Made by a program: the position numbers and the translations under genes
Notes under the pieces: generated by a model
The model's database searches: none
What the model saw: only the letters and a program-made list of their open reading frames with translations
Told to the model about the DNA's origin: nothing
From: Pseudomonas sp. Irchel s3f7
GTDB taxonomy: Bacteria > Pseudomonadota > Gammaproteobacteria > Pseudomonadales > Pseudomonadaceae
Direction of reading: 5' to 3'
Assembly: GCF_900187615.1 (NCBI RefSeq)
Contig: NZ_FYDO01000002.1
Span: forward strand, 62,001-126,000
Length of the DNA stretch: 64,000 nucleotides
Shown here: piece by piece, positions 18,985 to 27,037 of the stretch
Layout of the letters: the number at the start of each line of letters is the position of its first letter
Numbering within the stretch: the stretch's first letter is position 1

Positions 18985-19764
18985 ATGCTACTCGAACAAC
19001 GACTTGAATTTCTTGACTCCCTACCATCGCTGCCTATCTTGACGCAGAGCCCGACACCTACAATTCGGGCATTCGCGGCCGACTCCGAACACGACATCAA
19101 CAAGCCGACCGCCAGTGTCATGCCTGACACAATTGACGCTTTCATGCCCGGCGTCCCGCAACAGATGATCGATGACGTAAATCTCAGCAAATTAATCATG
19201 CAAAACGCGGCCACCCTAAAATTCCCCGAAGATGCGCAGCTTTTCGAATGGTACAAGTATTACGTCAATGGTCTGAGCAAACTGGGCTGGGTCATTCAAA
19301 GTAAAGACATCCAAGAAGTCACCATCAGAAGGGTGGGACTGACAATGGATCAGGTTGCACTGGAAGTGGCGGCTGGGCTAATTGGCCCTAACGCTGCCGC
19401 GGTGCTCGCCAATGTCGCGAAAATAGCCGTGGATGCGGTACAGAACAATCCTCGCGCCATTACAATCTTCGACCGCAATACAAAGCTGGGTGCTCAGGCA
19501 AAATTCGATATCGCCCCGGTCTGGCTCGATAACAGCGGAAATCCGAACATGATCCTTAACTGTATTTCGCTGGATGCAAGGGAGAGCACTCGCGGCATCC
19601 TGTTCTGGAAATCCACCCGTCAGTCCACCACTATAAAAACCGGCGCCGTGCGTACTTACCTGGACAGCAAAGTCTTTTCCGGTCTGCGGGATAATTTGTA
19701 CAGCAAGTACAGTGAGGCGGGAAAAAAATTCATTGAAGAACTTCCCGACTTTGGCGACTTCTAA
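18985..19764 (+). CDS. hypothetical protein, first gene of an AT-richer pair
   Basis: A 259-aa protein I do not recognise. Preceding it is a 160-bp AT-rich leader with AAAGGA before the ATG. There is no signal peptide. A central hydrophobic/Ala-rich stretch (VALEVAAGLIGPNAAAVLANVAKIAV, about residues 125-150) could be a membrane-inserting or buried helix. Two patches, WYKYYVNGLSKLGWVIQS near 90 and CISLDAR near 193, have counterparts in the next gene (WPTYTDTLKKVGWILNS and CSALDAR), so the two look like diverged paralogues. Base composition is lower in GC than the neighbours, suggesting transfer. Function unknown; cytoplasmic toxin or contact-dependent accessory proteins are possibilities I cannot support further. 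Confidence 0.75.
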   Translation: MLLEQRLEFLDSLPSLPILTQSPTPTIRAFAADSEHDINKPTASVMPDTIDAFMPGVPQQMIDDVNLSKLIMQNAATLKFPEDAQLFEWYKYYVNGLSKLGWVIQSKDIQEVTIRRVGLTMDQVALEVAAGLIGPNAAAVLANVAKIAVDAVQNNPRAITIFDRNTKLGAQAKFDIAPVWLDNSGNPNMILNCISLDARESTRGILFWKSTRQSTTIKTGAVRTYLDSKVFSGLRDNLYSKYSEAGKKFIEELPDFGDF

Positions 19765-19826
19765 TTTTAATCGGAAATAAAATTGTCGATTAAAAACAAC
19801 TCACTCAACCTCACACAGTACACATC

Positions 19827-20492
19827 ATGGAAACTAGCGCATTTGACAGCTATCTTGTTAGCGGCAACATAACGATTTTTGTCGGATCACATACCGACAA
19901 TTATAAAAAAGATATTTTAGCGTCCAGCCTACTCGCTGAATTGGTAGCCGGACAACAGAGCAATGATCGCATCGCTTCCTGGCCAACTTACACAGACACA
20001 CTTAAAAAAGTTGGCTGGATACTCAACAGCCGTTCCTCGCAGCGTATTGAATTTATCAATAGCAGCCTTTTTGATGTGATAGATGAAAGCGTCGGGAGTG
20101 CTTTGTCACAAGATAATCGAAAAGAACTCGCCAACGCTTTCTCTCAAATTGCGGCGCTATCCAATGACTCCCCAGCGTACAAGGAAATCGTTGAAAAACT
20201 TCAGAAAAACGCAAAAGCAAACACGGCTTCAAGCGCGGCACTGCTGACGATTGTTCGCAACGATAAAACCGTGGTTACCCTACAAGTGACATTCGAAACG
20301 GCCGAGGCGCTTGCAACGAACATCCTCAACCTGCCTGTTCTGAATGCCATCACCGACCGCAAGACCAATGTCTGGATGGTATGCAGCGCACTGGATGCTC
20401 GTCATTACAACGATGTCCGAAGTGAAGTCCTGAAGAAACTGGGTCGCAAAATCGAAACTGAAATACTGCACATCCAAAACCCCCAGCAGTGA
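19827..20492 (+). CDS. hypothetical protein, second gene of the pair
   Basis: A 221-aa protein with no family I can name. It begins 62 bp after the previous gene on the same strand, so the two probably form an operon. Shared patches with the upstream protein are WPTYTDTLKKVGWILNS (near residue 51) and CSALDAR (near 190), at similar relative positions. It lacks the hydrophobic central stretch of its neighbour. The region around residues 85-135 is Ala- and Lys-rich and looks helical. There is no signal peptide. GC is lower than in the flanking core genes. It is followed by a convergent AsmA-family gene 81 bp away. Confidence 0.75.
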   Translation: METSAFDSYLVSGNITIFVGSHTDNYKKDILASSLLAELVAGQQSNDRIASWPTYTDTLKKVGWILNSRSSQRIEFINSSLFDVIDESVGSALSQDNRKELANAFSQIAALSNDSPAYKEIVEKLQKNAKANTASSAALLTIVRNDKTVVTLQVTFETAEALATNILNLPVLNAITDRKTNVWMVCSALDARHYNDVRSEVLKKLGRKIETEILHIQNPQQ

Positions 20493-20573
20493 CTTCAAGA
20501 CCCCGCTTCACAAGCCGTTCAAGCGCCCCTGATTTTAAACCGGCGGCGCTTGAACACTGCTAACGGACGAGGA

Positions 20574-22643
20574 TCAGTGTTTAACCGTCTTCGGCACATT
20601 GCCCGCCTTCATCTGCTCCAGCAACGGTGCGCACTGACTCGGCTCCCCGCCGCTCGGTGCCACCAGTGCGAGCAAACCCGCCGCCGGTGCGGCGATCACG
20701 CCCAGCGCAACCATCCCCGCGCCGCGCAGCATCAACGGCACGGCTTTGACCCCGGCATCGGGCTTGATGAACTTGCCTCGCACATACAGCGGCGAGCGCA
20801 AGGAAATCAAACGCCAACCCTTGGATTCCGGGGTGACGGTCAGGTCCAGTTGCTCGGTTGCCATGTTCGCCGTGCCATCGATGTAGACAATGGCGTTCTC
20901 GGTATCGAAGACGAACAGACGGACAGTCGCCAAGCCGGACTCGATGCCGAAATCGGCCGCCGCGCAGTTGATCTTCACTTCCTTGTCACCAAAGATCTTG
21001 CCGACCACGTAATTGCCGACGTTCAGACCCGCCAGCTCCATCAGTTCGCGACTGATGGCGCCATCGTTGATCAGCATCTTCAGGTTGCCATTGGCGCTGC
21101 CCAGCAGTTTGGCCACCGAGTTGCCACGCCCGGTGATATCGGCATCGCCATTGAGCTCGCCGAAGCTGGTTTTCATCGGTTCAAAGGTCGGGAACAGTTG
21201 CTTGAGCTTGAACCCGCGCGCGGTGAGTTTTGCCCGGCCTTCCAGCGGGTCGGTACGACCGTTCAGGCGAATCTGCGCATCGAGATTCCCGCCAGCGACA
21301 CCAAAGCGCAGCGGCTCGAGGCTGAGCACGCCGTCGGTCAGTACCAGGTGTGTGTAGAGATCGTTGAACGGCAGTTTTTCGCTGTGGACGATGCGCTTGC
21401 CGGTGAACTCCACATCGGCGTCCATGTCGCGCCAGCGATCGGTTTTGAATTCTTCGACCGGCAGCACTTTATCGGTCGGTTGCTTGCTGTCGCCGCCTCG
21501 GGCCTTTTGCTCGGCATTGGAGTCGGCACCGATCAGCGGAGCGAGGTCGGTAAACAACACTTGATTGGACAGCAGCGCGCCGCTGAGCTTCGGCCGCGGC
21601 TTGCTGGCAACGTAGGTCAGATTGCCGTGAATATCGCTGTCGCCGATCTTGCCGTTGAAGTCTTCATAGCGATACACCGCGCCGCCGGGTTCATGCAGCT
21701 TGCCAATCAGGTGACCGTCGGTGGCGTAGGGCGGCGTGTCCGGCAGGGTGATGCCGGTCAACGGATAGAGATTGCCCAGGCTGGTACCGGCGAGTTTCAA
21801 GCGCAGATCCAGGGCGCCAAGGTTCATCGGATCGGTCAGGGTGCCGGCCAACTCAATGCTCGAGTCCGCCACCTTCACCTGCGCCTGAAGCGGAAACGGT
21901 CGGGTGGAATCCTGCAAGGCCAACAATCCGCCGATCTTGCCCTGCCCCGCGAGTTTCTCGCCGTGATACTGGCCGTTGACCTTGAGGGCGAACGCATAGT
22001 CCTGCGGGACCGCGCCTTGCGCCTGCGCGGTCTTCGTCGCTTTGACACCGACGATGTCGCTGAAGGGAATCGGTTTACCCAGCGGATCGATAAGCACATC
22101 GAGCCGGGTCTTGAGGTTTTGATCGTCGAGGGTGACATGGCCCTTGTCGAAACCGATCGCGCCGATGTCGACCACCCAATTCGACGGTTCGGCGCTCGGG
22201 TCCTTGGGATCGAACTTGAAGGTCCAGTTGGCGCGCCCGTCAGCCAGGCGTTGCAGGCTGGCGTTCGGTTCGGTGAGGTCGATGCGCGGAATCACCACTC
22301 GCTGCGCCAACAGCGCCAACGGCGAAATTCGCAATTCGACGCGCTTGAGGGTGACCATCTGCGGCGCCTTGGACCAGTCCGAGTTGCCCAGGCTCAAGTC
22401 CTCCGCCACCACATGCGGCCACGGCACCCACGCACGCCAGCCCCCTTCATCGGGCTCACGCTGCCAGACCACCGACAGATTGCCGTTGATGGCAAACGCC
22501 CGGTGCAGCTCTTCCGAGACTTTGGCATTGAGGGGCGGTTTGATCCGGTTCCAGTCAAAAAACACGATGACCAGCACCAACACCGCCAGCAAGACAACGA
22601 AGCTGGCGAAGGTCCAGGCGAGAATTTTACGAGTGCGCGTCAT
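20574..22643 (-). CDS. AsmA-family protein
   Basis: A 689-aa protein with one N-terminal membrane anchor (ILAWTFASFVVLLAVLVLVIVFF, residues 7-29) followed by a long periplasmic part. The AsmA motif is seen near the start (LSPLALL-like strand, RIDLTEPNASLQR) and in the C-terminal half (DADITGRGNSVAKLLGSANGNLKM, SRELMELAGLNVGNYV). AsmA-family proteins are implicated in outer-membrane lipid homeostasis, with bridge-like beta-sheet structures; the specific role here is unknown. It is monocistronic, convergent with the hypothetical pair. Confidence 0.88.
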   Translation of the reverse strand: MTRTRKILAWTFASFVVLLAVLVLVIVFFDWNRIKPPLNAKVSEELHRAFAINGNLSVVWQREPDEGGWRAWVPWPHVVAEDLSLGNSDWSKAPQMVTLKRVELRISPLALLAQRVVIPRIDLTEPNASLQRLADGRANWTFKFDPKDPSAEPSNWVVDIGAIGFDKGHVTLDDQNLKTRLDVLIDPLGKPIPFSDIVGVKATKTAQAQGAVPQDYAFALKVNGQYHGEKLAGQGKIGGLLALQDSTRPFPLQAQVKVADSSIELAGTLTDPMNLGALDLRLKLAGTSLGNLYPLTGITLPDTPPYATDGHLIGKLHEPGGAVYRYEDFNGKIGDSDIHGNLTYVASKPRPKLSGALLSNQVLFTDLAPLIGADSNAEQKARGGDSKQPTDKVLPVEEFKTDRWRDMDADVEFTGKRIVHSEKLPFNDLYTHLVLTDGVLSLEPLRFGVAGGNLDAQIRLNGRTDPLEGRAKLTARGFKLKQLFPTFEPMKTSFGELNGDADITGRGNSVAKLLGSANGNLKMLINDGAISRELMELAGLNVGNYVVGKIFGDKEVKINCAAADFGIESGLATVRLFVFDTENAIVYIDGTANMATEQLDLTVTPESKGWRLISLRSPLYVRGKFIKPDAGVKAVPLMLRGAGMVALGVIAAPAAGLLALVAPSGGEPSQCAPLLEQMKAGNVPKTVKH

Positions 22644-23029
22644 TGCACAGAGCTCCTGATACGACCGAGCGCCCGGACCGCGACGCCTGGTGAAACGGTG
22701 AGCCGTAAGCGGCCCCCATGGAATCTACGACTGAAAAAAAACCGGCAGGTTTAGTCGAAAGACCGATTTTGCCGAAATCCGCCAGTCAAGTCATGACCCA
22801 TCAGTCAATTCGCGTTATCGACCCTGCCCCCTTTGTACCGCGAGCGCGGGATGAAAATACCCAAGCCGGTGCAAAAGCGCTCCCCGGAAACGCCCGGTCT
22901 AGAGCCCCTCCAGCGAACAATCAATTCCGTTGATTATTACCATTGCGTTTATGAACTTTTATATCGATTTATCGAGAGTAGCATTGCCCTCGTACCCACT
23001 TTCTCGCACTCCCCTGGAGCAAAACAATC
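22644..23029. other. gene-free region upstream of the repeat protein
   Basis: 386 bp between divergent genes. The part near 22920-22990 is AT-rich (GTTGATTATTACCATTGCG) and probably carries the promoter of the gene at 23030. I see no convincing gene; the 71-codon frame at 22718 has no ribosome site and low-complexity composition. Confidence 0.5.
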
Positions 23030-23374
23030 ATGAAACGCCAATTACTGTTGAGCCTTACCCTCTCGATGCTGGCCACCACCGCTTTCGCTCTTCCAGCCGC
23101 TGACCAGGCGACCCCACAAGTGAAAGCCAGCCACTCGGTATTCAGCCAAACCGTTGCCGCTGATGGTTCGGACCGTACCCCACAAGGCCAGACCCTGGCA
23201 GAAGGCGGTAACGATCGCCTGAAAGAAAAAGGCCTGATCACTCAGGACGGCTCGGATCGCACCCCACAAGGCCAGACCCTTGCAGCTGATGGCTCGGACC
23301 GCACCCCACAAGGTCAAACACTCGCTGAAGGCGGTGGTGATCGTGTGATCGAACGTAACAGCGCTCTGAGCTAA
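23030..23374 (+). CDS. secreted small tandem-repeat protein
   Basis: A 114-aa protein. Residues 1-21 are a clear signal peptide (MKRQLLLSLTLSMLATTAFA), leaving a mature protein of about 93 residues. The mature part contains three copies of DGSDRTPQGQTLA, near residues 44, 72 and 86. Copies 1 and 3 are followed by EGG(N/G)DR. At the DNA level the repeats are also near-identical, so expansion is recent or the sequence is constrained. The repeats are rich in Asp, Arg, Gln and Gly with no Cys. I do not recognise a function; the protein should be periplasmic or secreted. A good terminator follows. Confidence 0.85.
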   Translation: MKRQLLLSLTLSMLATTAFALPAADQATPQVKASHSVFSQTVAADGSDRTPQGQTLAEGGNDRLKEKGLITQDGSDRTPQGQTLAADGSDRTPQGQTLAEGGGDRVIERNSALS

Positions 23375-23397
23375 GCCCCATGGCCGCTCAGAAAAAA

Positions 23398-23422
23398 AGC
23401 CCAATCAACGGATTGGGCTTTT
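23398..23422 (+). terminator. Rho-independent terminator
   Basis: AGCCCAATC and GATTGGGCT form a 9-bp stem around AACG, followed by TTTT. Seven A residues precede it, so it could also act on the opposite strand. It ends the repeat-protein gene. Confidence 0.9.
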
Positions 23423-23547
23423 GACTTTATAGCGATCCAGATAACAGACGCAGCACTTCCCCGCTTGATCCCCTCGATAGTCGTTCGACGCCGACAAAGC
23501 CGATTTGCTAGAGTGCGCCGCTGTCCCTGTCCAGAAAACACCTTGCG

Positions 23548-24180
23548 ATGCTGCCCCGCGCCGAACAGAAACAACAGACCCGTAACGCCCTGATGGACGC
23601 TGCCCGGCGCTTGATGGACGGCGGCCGAGGATTCGGCAGCCTGAGCCTGCGCGAAGTGGCGAAAACCGCCGGCATCGTGCCCACCGGTTTCTACCGGCAT
23701 TTCGCCGACATGGATGAGCTGGGCCTGGTATTGGTCAGCGAAGTCGGCCAGACCTTTCGCGAAACCATTCGCCTGGTGCGTCACAACGAGTTCGTGATGG
23801 GCGGCATCATCGACGCTTCGGTGCGGATCTTCCTCGACGTGGTCAGCGCCAACCGTTCGCAGTTCCTGTTTCTCGCCCGTGAGCAGTACGGCGGCTCGTT
23901 GCCGGTGCGCAAGGCGATTGGCCGTTTGCGCGAAGACATCAGCTCGGACCTCGCCGCCGATTTGTCGCTGATGCCGAAACTGCAACACCTGGACATCGCC
24001 GGCCTGAACGTCATGGCCGACCTGATTGTCAAGAGTGTGTTCGCCACCCTGCCGGACATCATTGATCCACCGGCCGAAGCGCTGCCGGAGCATCTGACGC
24101 CCCAGGCGAAAATCACCCAGCAACTGCGCTTCATCTTTATCGGCCTGAAGCACTGGCAAGGGCTCGGCAGCACTGAGTAG
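23548..24180 (+). CDS. TetR-family regulator, FabR-like
   Basis: A 210-aa TetR/AcrR repressor. The HTH (SLREVAKTAGIVPTGFYRHFADMDELGL, about residues 30-57) closely resembles E. coli FabR, which represses unsaturated fatty-acid synthesis genes. The C-terminal ligand domain is also the FabR length. No desaturase or fab gene is adjacent, so the target is distant or different. It is preceded by a 125-bp gap after a terminator and followed by a REP pair. Confidence 0.87.
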   Translation: MLPRAEQKQQTRNALMDAARRLMDGGRGFGSLSLREVAKTAGIVPTGFYRHFADMDELGLVLVSEVGQTFRETIRLVRHNEFVMGGIIDASVRIFLDVVSANRSQFLFLAREQYGGSLPVRKAIGRLREDISSDLAADLSLMPKLQHLDIAGLNVMADLIVKSVFATLPDIIDPPAEALPEHLTPQAKITQQLRFIFIGLKHWQGLGSTE

Positions 24181-24198
24181 TTTCTGTGGATGAAATCC

Positions 24199-24289
24199 TT
24201 GTAGGAGCAAGCTTGCTCGCGATGAGGGCATGCAATTCACCCTCGATGTGACCGTTACACTGCTATCGCGAGCAAGCTCGCTCCTACAA
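24199..24289. repeat. REP pair (inverted)
   Basis: TTGTAGGAGCAAGCTTGCTCGCGAT and, 41 bp on, the inverted copy ATCGCGAGCAAGCTCGCTCCTACAA. Head-to-tail REP doublets of this kind are widespread in fluorescent pseudomonads. Confidence 0.85.
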
Positions 24290-24308
24290 TTAACCGTGTC
24301 GCTTCAAC

Positions 24309-24338
24309 TTGGTGCGCAAACCAGAAATGACGCACCAA
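24309..24338. promoter_or_regulatory. 8-bp inverted repeat upstream of the ureE promoter
   Basis: TTGGTGCG at 24309-24316 and CGCACCAA at 24331-24338 are perfect inverted copies separated by 14 nt, centred about 100 bp upstream of the -24 element. The position suits an enhancer site for a sigma-54 activator. It does not match the usual NtrC spacing, so the activator is uncertain. Confidence 0.4.
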
Positions 24339-24410
24339 CTTCTGCCACGATTTCGTCGCACCGCCTCTCGCCCTACACCTCCGACAGGCATTTCCTACAC
24401 ATCACCCCGA

Positions 24411-24427
24411 TTGGCAAGCCCCTTGCT
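24411..24427 (+). promoter_or_regulatory. sigma-54 promoter of ureEFG-hupE
   Basis: TTGGCAAGCCCCTTGCT fits the -24/-12 consensus, with GG and GC separated by exactly ten bases; only two of the conserved positions differ. Transcription would start near 24438, 26 bp before the ureE start. Confidence 0.75.
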
Positions 24428-24463
24428 CTAGCCTCAGCATTGTCCATTGCTGGAAGCCTTCCG

Positions 24464-24964
24464 ATGCTGGTGATTCACCGCAGAATCAACCCTCAACCCG
24501 TCTGGGCCGCCGAACTGCACCTCACGTTCGAAGCCCGCAGCAAAAGCCGTTTGCGCTGTTTCAGTGCCGAGGGCGAAGACGTCGGGTTGTTTCTGGAGCG
24601 CGGTCAGCCGCCGCTGTATGACGGCGAATGCCTGCAAGCCGAAGACGGGCGTATCGTCCGCGTTTGCGCCCGTCCCGAACAATTGCTGCACGTCACCTGC
24701 GCCAACGCGTTCGAACTGACCCGCGCCGCCTATCACCTGGGCAACCGCCATGTCGCCCTGCAAGTCGGCGATGGCTGGTTGCGTCTGCTCGACGACTACG
24801 TGCTCAAGGCCATGCTCGAACAACTGGGCGCCCGCGCCGAGAACATGGAAGCACCGTTCCAGCCGGAGCACGGTGCCTACGGCGGCGGCCATCACCATTC
24901 GCGTCATGGCGATGAAGATTTCAACTACGCGCCGAAACTGCACCAGTTCGGCGTGCGCACATGA
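24464..24964 (+). CDS. ureE: urease accessory protein UreE
   Basis: A 166-aa nickel metallochaperone that delivers Ni to the UreG/UreF/UreD complex on apo-urease. The N-terminal peptide-binding domain begins MLVIHRRI and the C-terminal domain contains the dimer-interface metal site (LLHVTCANAFELTRAAYHLGNRH; the His is in YHLGNRH). A His-rich tail follows (EHGAYGGGHHHSRHGDED). ATG 24464 is the conserved start; the open frame extends upstream without support. It overlaps ureF by 4 bp (ATGA), showing translational coupling. It is first in the ureE-F-G-hupE operon. Confidence 0.95.
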   Translation: MLVIHRRINPQPVWAAELHLTFEARSKSRLRCFSAEGEDVGLFLERGQPPLYDGECLQAEDGRIVRVCARPEQLLHVTCANAFELTRAAYHLGNRHVALQVGDGWLRLLDDYVLKAMLEQLGARAENMEAPFQPEHGAYGGGHHHSRHGDEDFNYAPKLHQFGVRT

Positions 24965-25635
24965 ATCCGGCCTGGGCCCTGCTGCGCCTGGCCAGTCCGC
25001 AATTGCCGATTGGCGGCTACAGCTATTCCCAAGGCCTGGAAATGGCGGTCGATAACGGCCGTGTGCACGATCCCGACAGTGCCAGGCGCTGGATCAGCGA
25101 TCAGTTGTTACTGAACCTGGCGCGCTTCGAGGCGCCCTTGTTGCTTGCCCATTGCGTTGCGGCGCATGAGGAAAACTGGGACGAGTTGCTGCAACGCTGC
25201 GAGCAACACCGCGCCAGCCGTGAAACCCGCGAGCTGCACCAAGAGAGCCGGCAGATGGGCTACTCGTTGCAGCAACTGCTCAACGGTTTACCGGAACTGG
25301 ACGCTCCCGCCCGCGCCTTTCTCGATCAACGTCCCGAGCCGCATCTGGCACTGGGCTGGGCGTTGGCCGCCCGCGCCTGGCAGATCAGCCCGCAAGACGC
25401 CTTGGCTGCGTGGCTCTGGAGCTGGCTGGAAAACCAATTGGCGGTGCTGATGAAAACCCTGCCGCTGGGTCAGCAAGCTGCCCAACGCCTGACCAGCGAG
25501 CTGTTGCCGTTGCTTCAACAAGCGCAACAGAACGCGACTCAAATCGATCCTGATCATTACGGCAGCGCCGCGTTCGGCCTGTCCCTGGCGTGTATGGCCC
25601 ACGAGCGCCAGTACAGCCGTCTGTTCCGTTCCTAG
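24961..25635 (+). CDS. ureF: urease accessory protein UreF
   Basis: A 224-aa all-helical protein that, with UreD/UreH and UreG, forms the activation complex on apo-urease and gates nickel transfer. The N-terminal signature [21 protein letters not shown] is typical of UreF. It overlaps ureE by 4 bp and ends 23 bp before ureG. Confidence 0.95.
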   Translation: MNPAWALLRLASPQLPIGGYSYSQGLEMAVDNGRVHDPDSARRWISDQLLLNLARFEAPLLLAHCVAAHEENWDELLQRCEQHRASRETRELHQESRQMGYSLQQLLNGLPELDAPARAFLDQRPEPHLALGWALAARAWQISPQDALAAWLWSWLENQLAVLMKTLPLGQQAAQRLTSELLPLLQQAQQNATQIDPDHYGSAAFGLSLACMAHERQYSRLFRS

Positions 25636-25658
25636 GGCCTTTTATCTTGGAGAATCAC

Positions 25659-26273
25659 ATGAACGCACAACCTCTGCGCGTCGGCATTGGCGGCCCGGTC
25701 GGCTCCGGTAAAACCGCCCTGACCCTGGCCCTGTGCCTGGCCCTGCGCGAGCGTTACAACCTGGCCGTCGTGACCAACGACATCTACACCCGCGAAGACG
25801 CCGACTTTCTGGTGCGCAACGAAGCCCTCGCGCCGGAACGCATCATCGGCGTGGAAACCGGTGGCTGTCCGCACACGGCGATCCGCGAAGACGCCTCGAT
25901 CAACCTCGAAGCCGTGGATCAACTGAACCGCCGCTTTCCGGGCCTGGACCTGATTCTGGTGGAGTCCGGTGGCGACAACCTGTCGGCGACCTTCAGCCCC
26001 GAACTGTCCGACCTGACTATCTACGTGATTGACGTCTCGGCCGGCGACAAGCTGCCGCGCAAGGGCGGCCCTGGCATCTGCAAATCCGACCTGCTGGTGA
26101 TCAACAAGATCGACCTCGCACCGCTGGTGGGCGCTTCGCTGACGATGATGGACAGCGACACGAAACGCATGCGCAACGGCAAACCGTTTGTGTTCAGCAA
26201 TCAGAAAACCGGCCAGGGTCTTGAAGAAATCATCGCCTTCATCGAACGCCAGGGTTTGCTGACCGCAGCCTGA
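25659..26273 (+). CDS. ureG: urease accessory GTPase UreG
   Basis: A 204-aa SIMIBI-class GTPase that drives nickel insertion into urease. It shows the P-loop GGPVGSGKT near residue 13, the nickel-binding Cys-Pro-His in [13 protein letters not shown] near 67, and the guanine-specificity NKID near 147. The start at 25659 has GGAG 6 nt upstream and the conserved N-terminus; the frame is open back to 25590 inside ureF. The stop overlaps a TGATG that would allow coupling to downstream translation. Confidence 0.97.
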   Translation: MNAQPLRVGIGGPVGSGKTALTLALCLALRERYNLAVVTNDIYTREDADFLVRNEALAPERIIGVETGGCPHTAIREDASINLEAVDQLNRRFPGLDLILVESGGDNLSATFSPELSDLTIYVIDVSAGDKLPRKGGPGICKSDLLVINKIDLAPLVGASLTMMDSDTKRMRNGKPFVFSNQKTGQGLEEIIAFIERQGLLTAA

Positions 26274-26302
26274 TGACGACTTATCAACAAGGAAGCTTAT
26301 CC

Positions 26303-26875
26303 ATGACACTCAAACGCATGCTCGGCGCTCTGACGCTTTTGCTGACCTCGGCCATTGCCTTCGCCCACCCGGGGCATGGCGATAACGGTTTGATCGCCGG
26401 CATCGGCCATCCGATTGGCGGGCTTGATCACTTGCTGGCGATGCTCGCAGTCGGCCTGTGGGCGGCGCAGCAACAAGGCGCTGCACGCTGGGCGCTGCCG
26501 TGCACCTTCGTCGGTACGATGTTGCTGGGAGGAATGCTCGGGTTTGAAGGATTGAACCTGCCGGCGCTGGAAAGCGGGATTGCGGCGTCGGTGTTGGCGC
26601 TCGGTCTGGCGGTTGCGCTGGCGGTGCGGCCGCCATTGGTGATGGCGGTTATGGCGACAGCGTTGTTTGCGCTGTTCCACGGTGTAGCTCATGGGCTGGA
26701 ACTGCCGGACATGTCGAGCCCCTGGGCTTATGCCGCTGGTTTTGTCGCGGCCACAGCAGCGTTGCACGCGGCGGGTTATGCCGTGGTGCGGGTGTTGCCG
26801 CAAGCAGCTGCGCCACTGATCCGACTGGCCGGCGGGGCTTCGGCGGCGACCGGCGCGTGGTTGCTGGCGGGCTAA
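26303..26875 (+). CDS. HupE/UreJ-family nickel/cobalt permease
   Basis: A 190-aa inner-membrane protein with a signal-like first segment (LGALTLLLTSAIAFA) and the HupE/UreJ signature HPGHGDN followed by GIGHPIGGLDHLLAMLAVGLWA. Conserved His residues line these helices, matching a role in Ni or Co uptake. Its place after ureG suggests it supplies nickel for urease. ATG 26303 is favoured (AAGGAAG upstream); ATG 26273 overlapping the ureG stop is possible and would add ten residues. Confidence 0.9.
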   Translation: MTLKRMLGALTLLLTSAIAFAHPGHGDNGLIAGIGHPIGGLDHLLAMLAVGLWAAQQQGAARWALPCTFVGTMLLGGMLGFEGLNLPALESGIAASVLALGLAVALAVRPPLVMAVMATALFALFHGVAHGLELPDMSSPWAYAAGFVAATAALHAAGYAVVRVLPQAAAPLIRLAGGASAATGAWLLAG

Positions 26876-26887
26876 CCCCCCTCCCTC

Positions 26888-26970
26888 TAGGAGCTGCCGC
26901 AGGCTGCGATCTATTGATCTTGCATTCAAAATCAACATCAAAAGATCGCAGCCTGCAGCATCTCCTACGA
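26888..26970. repeat. inverted repeat ending the ure operon
   Basis: TAGGAGCTGCCGCAGGCTGCGATCT is met by the inverted AGATCGCAGCCTGCAGCATCTCCTA. The whole folds as one long hairpin with an AT-rich apex. The same family occurs at 62083-62172. Confidence 0.8.
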
Positions 26971-27037
26971 GGATCCGTCGGGCCGGCCTCTCTGCTAACA
27001 TGTCGCGCAATCAACCCTGCCGTGACGACGCCAGCCC

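Noticed and set aside
20550..22754. 734-codon open frame antisense to the AsmA-family gene
   Set aside because: Arg/Gln/His-rich low-information sequence typical of a shadow in GC-rich DNA; the opposite strand encodes a recognisable AsmA protein with a membrane anchor.
22718..22933. 71-codon frame in the gap before the repeat protein
   Set aside because: No ribosome site, low-complexity Pro/Arg/Ala composition, no recognisable family.
23030..23374. CRISPR-like array from the DNA repeats
   Set aside because: The repeats are in-frame protein-coding units after a signal peptide, with irregular spacing; no cas genes.
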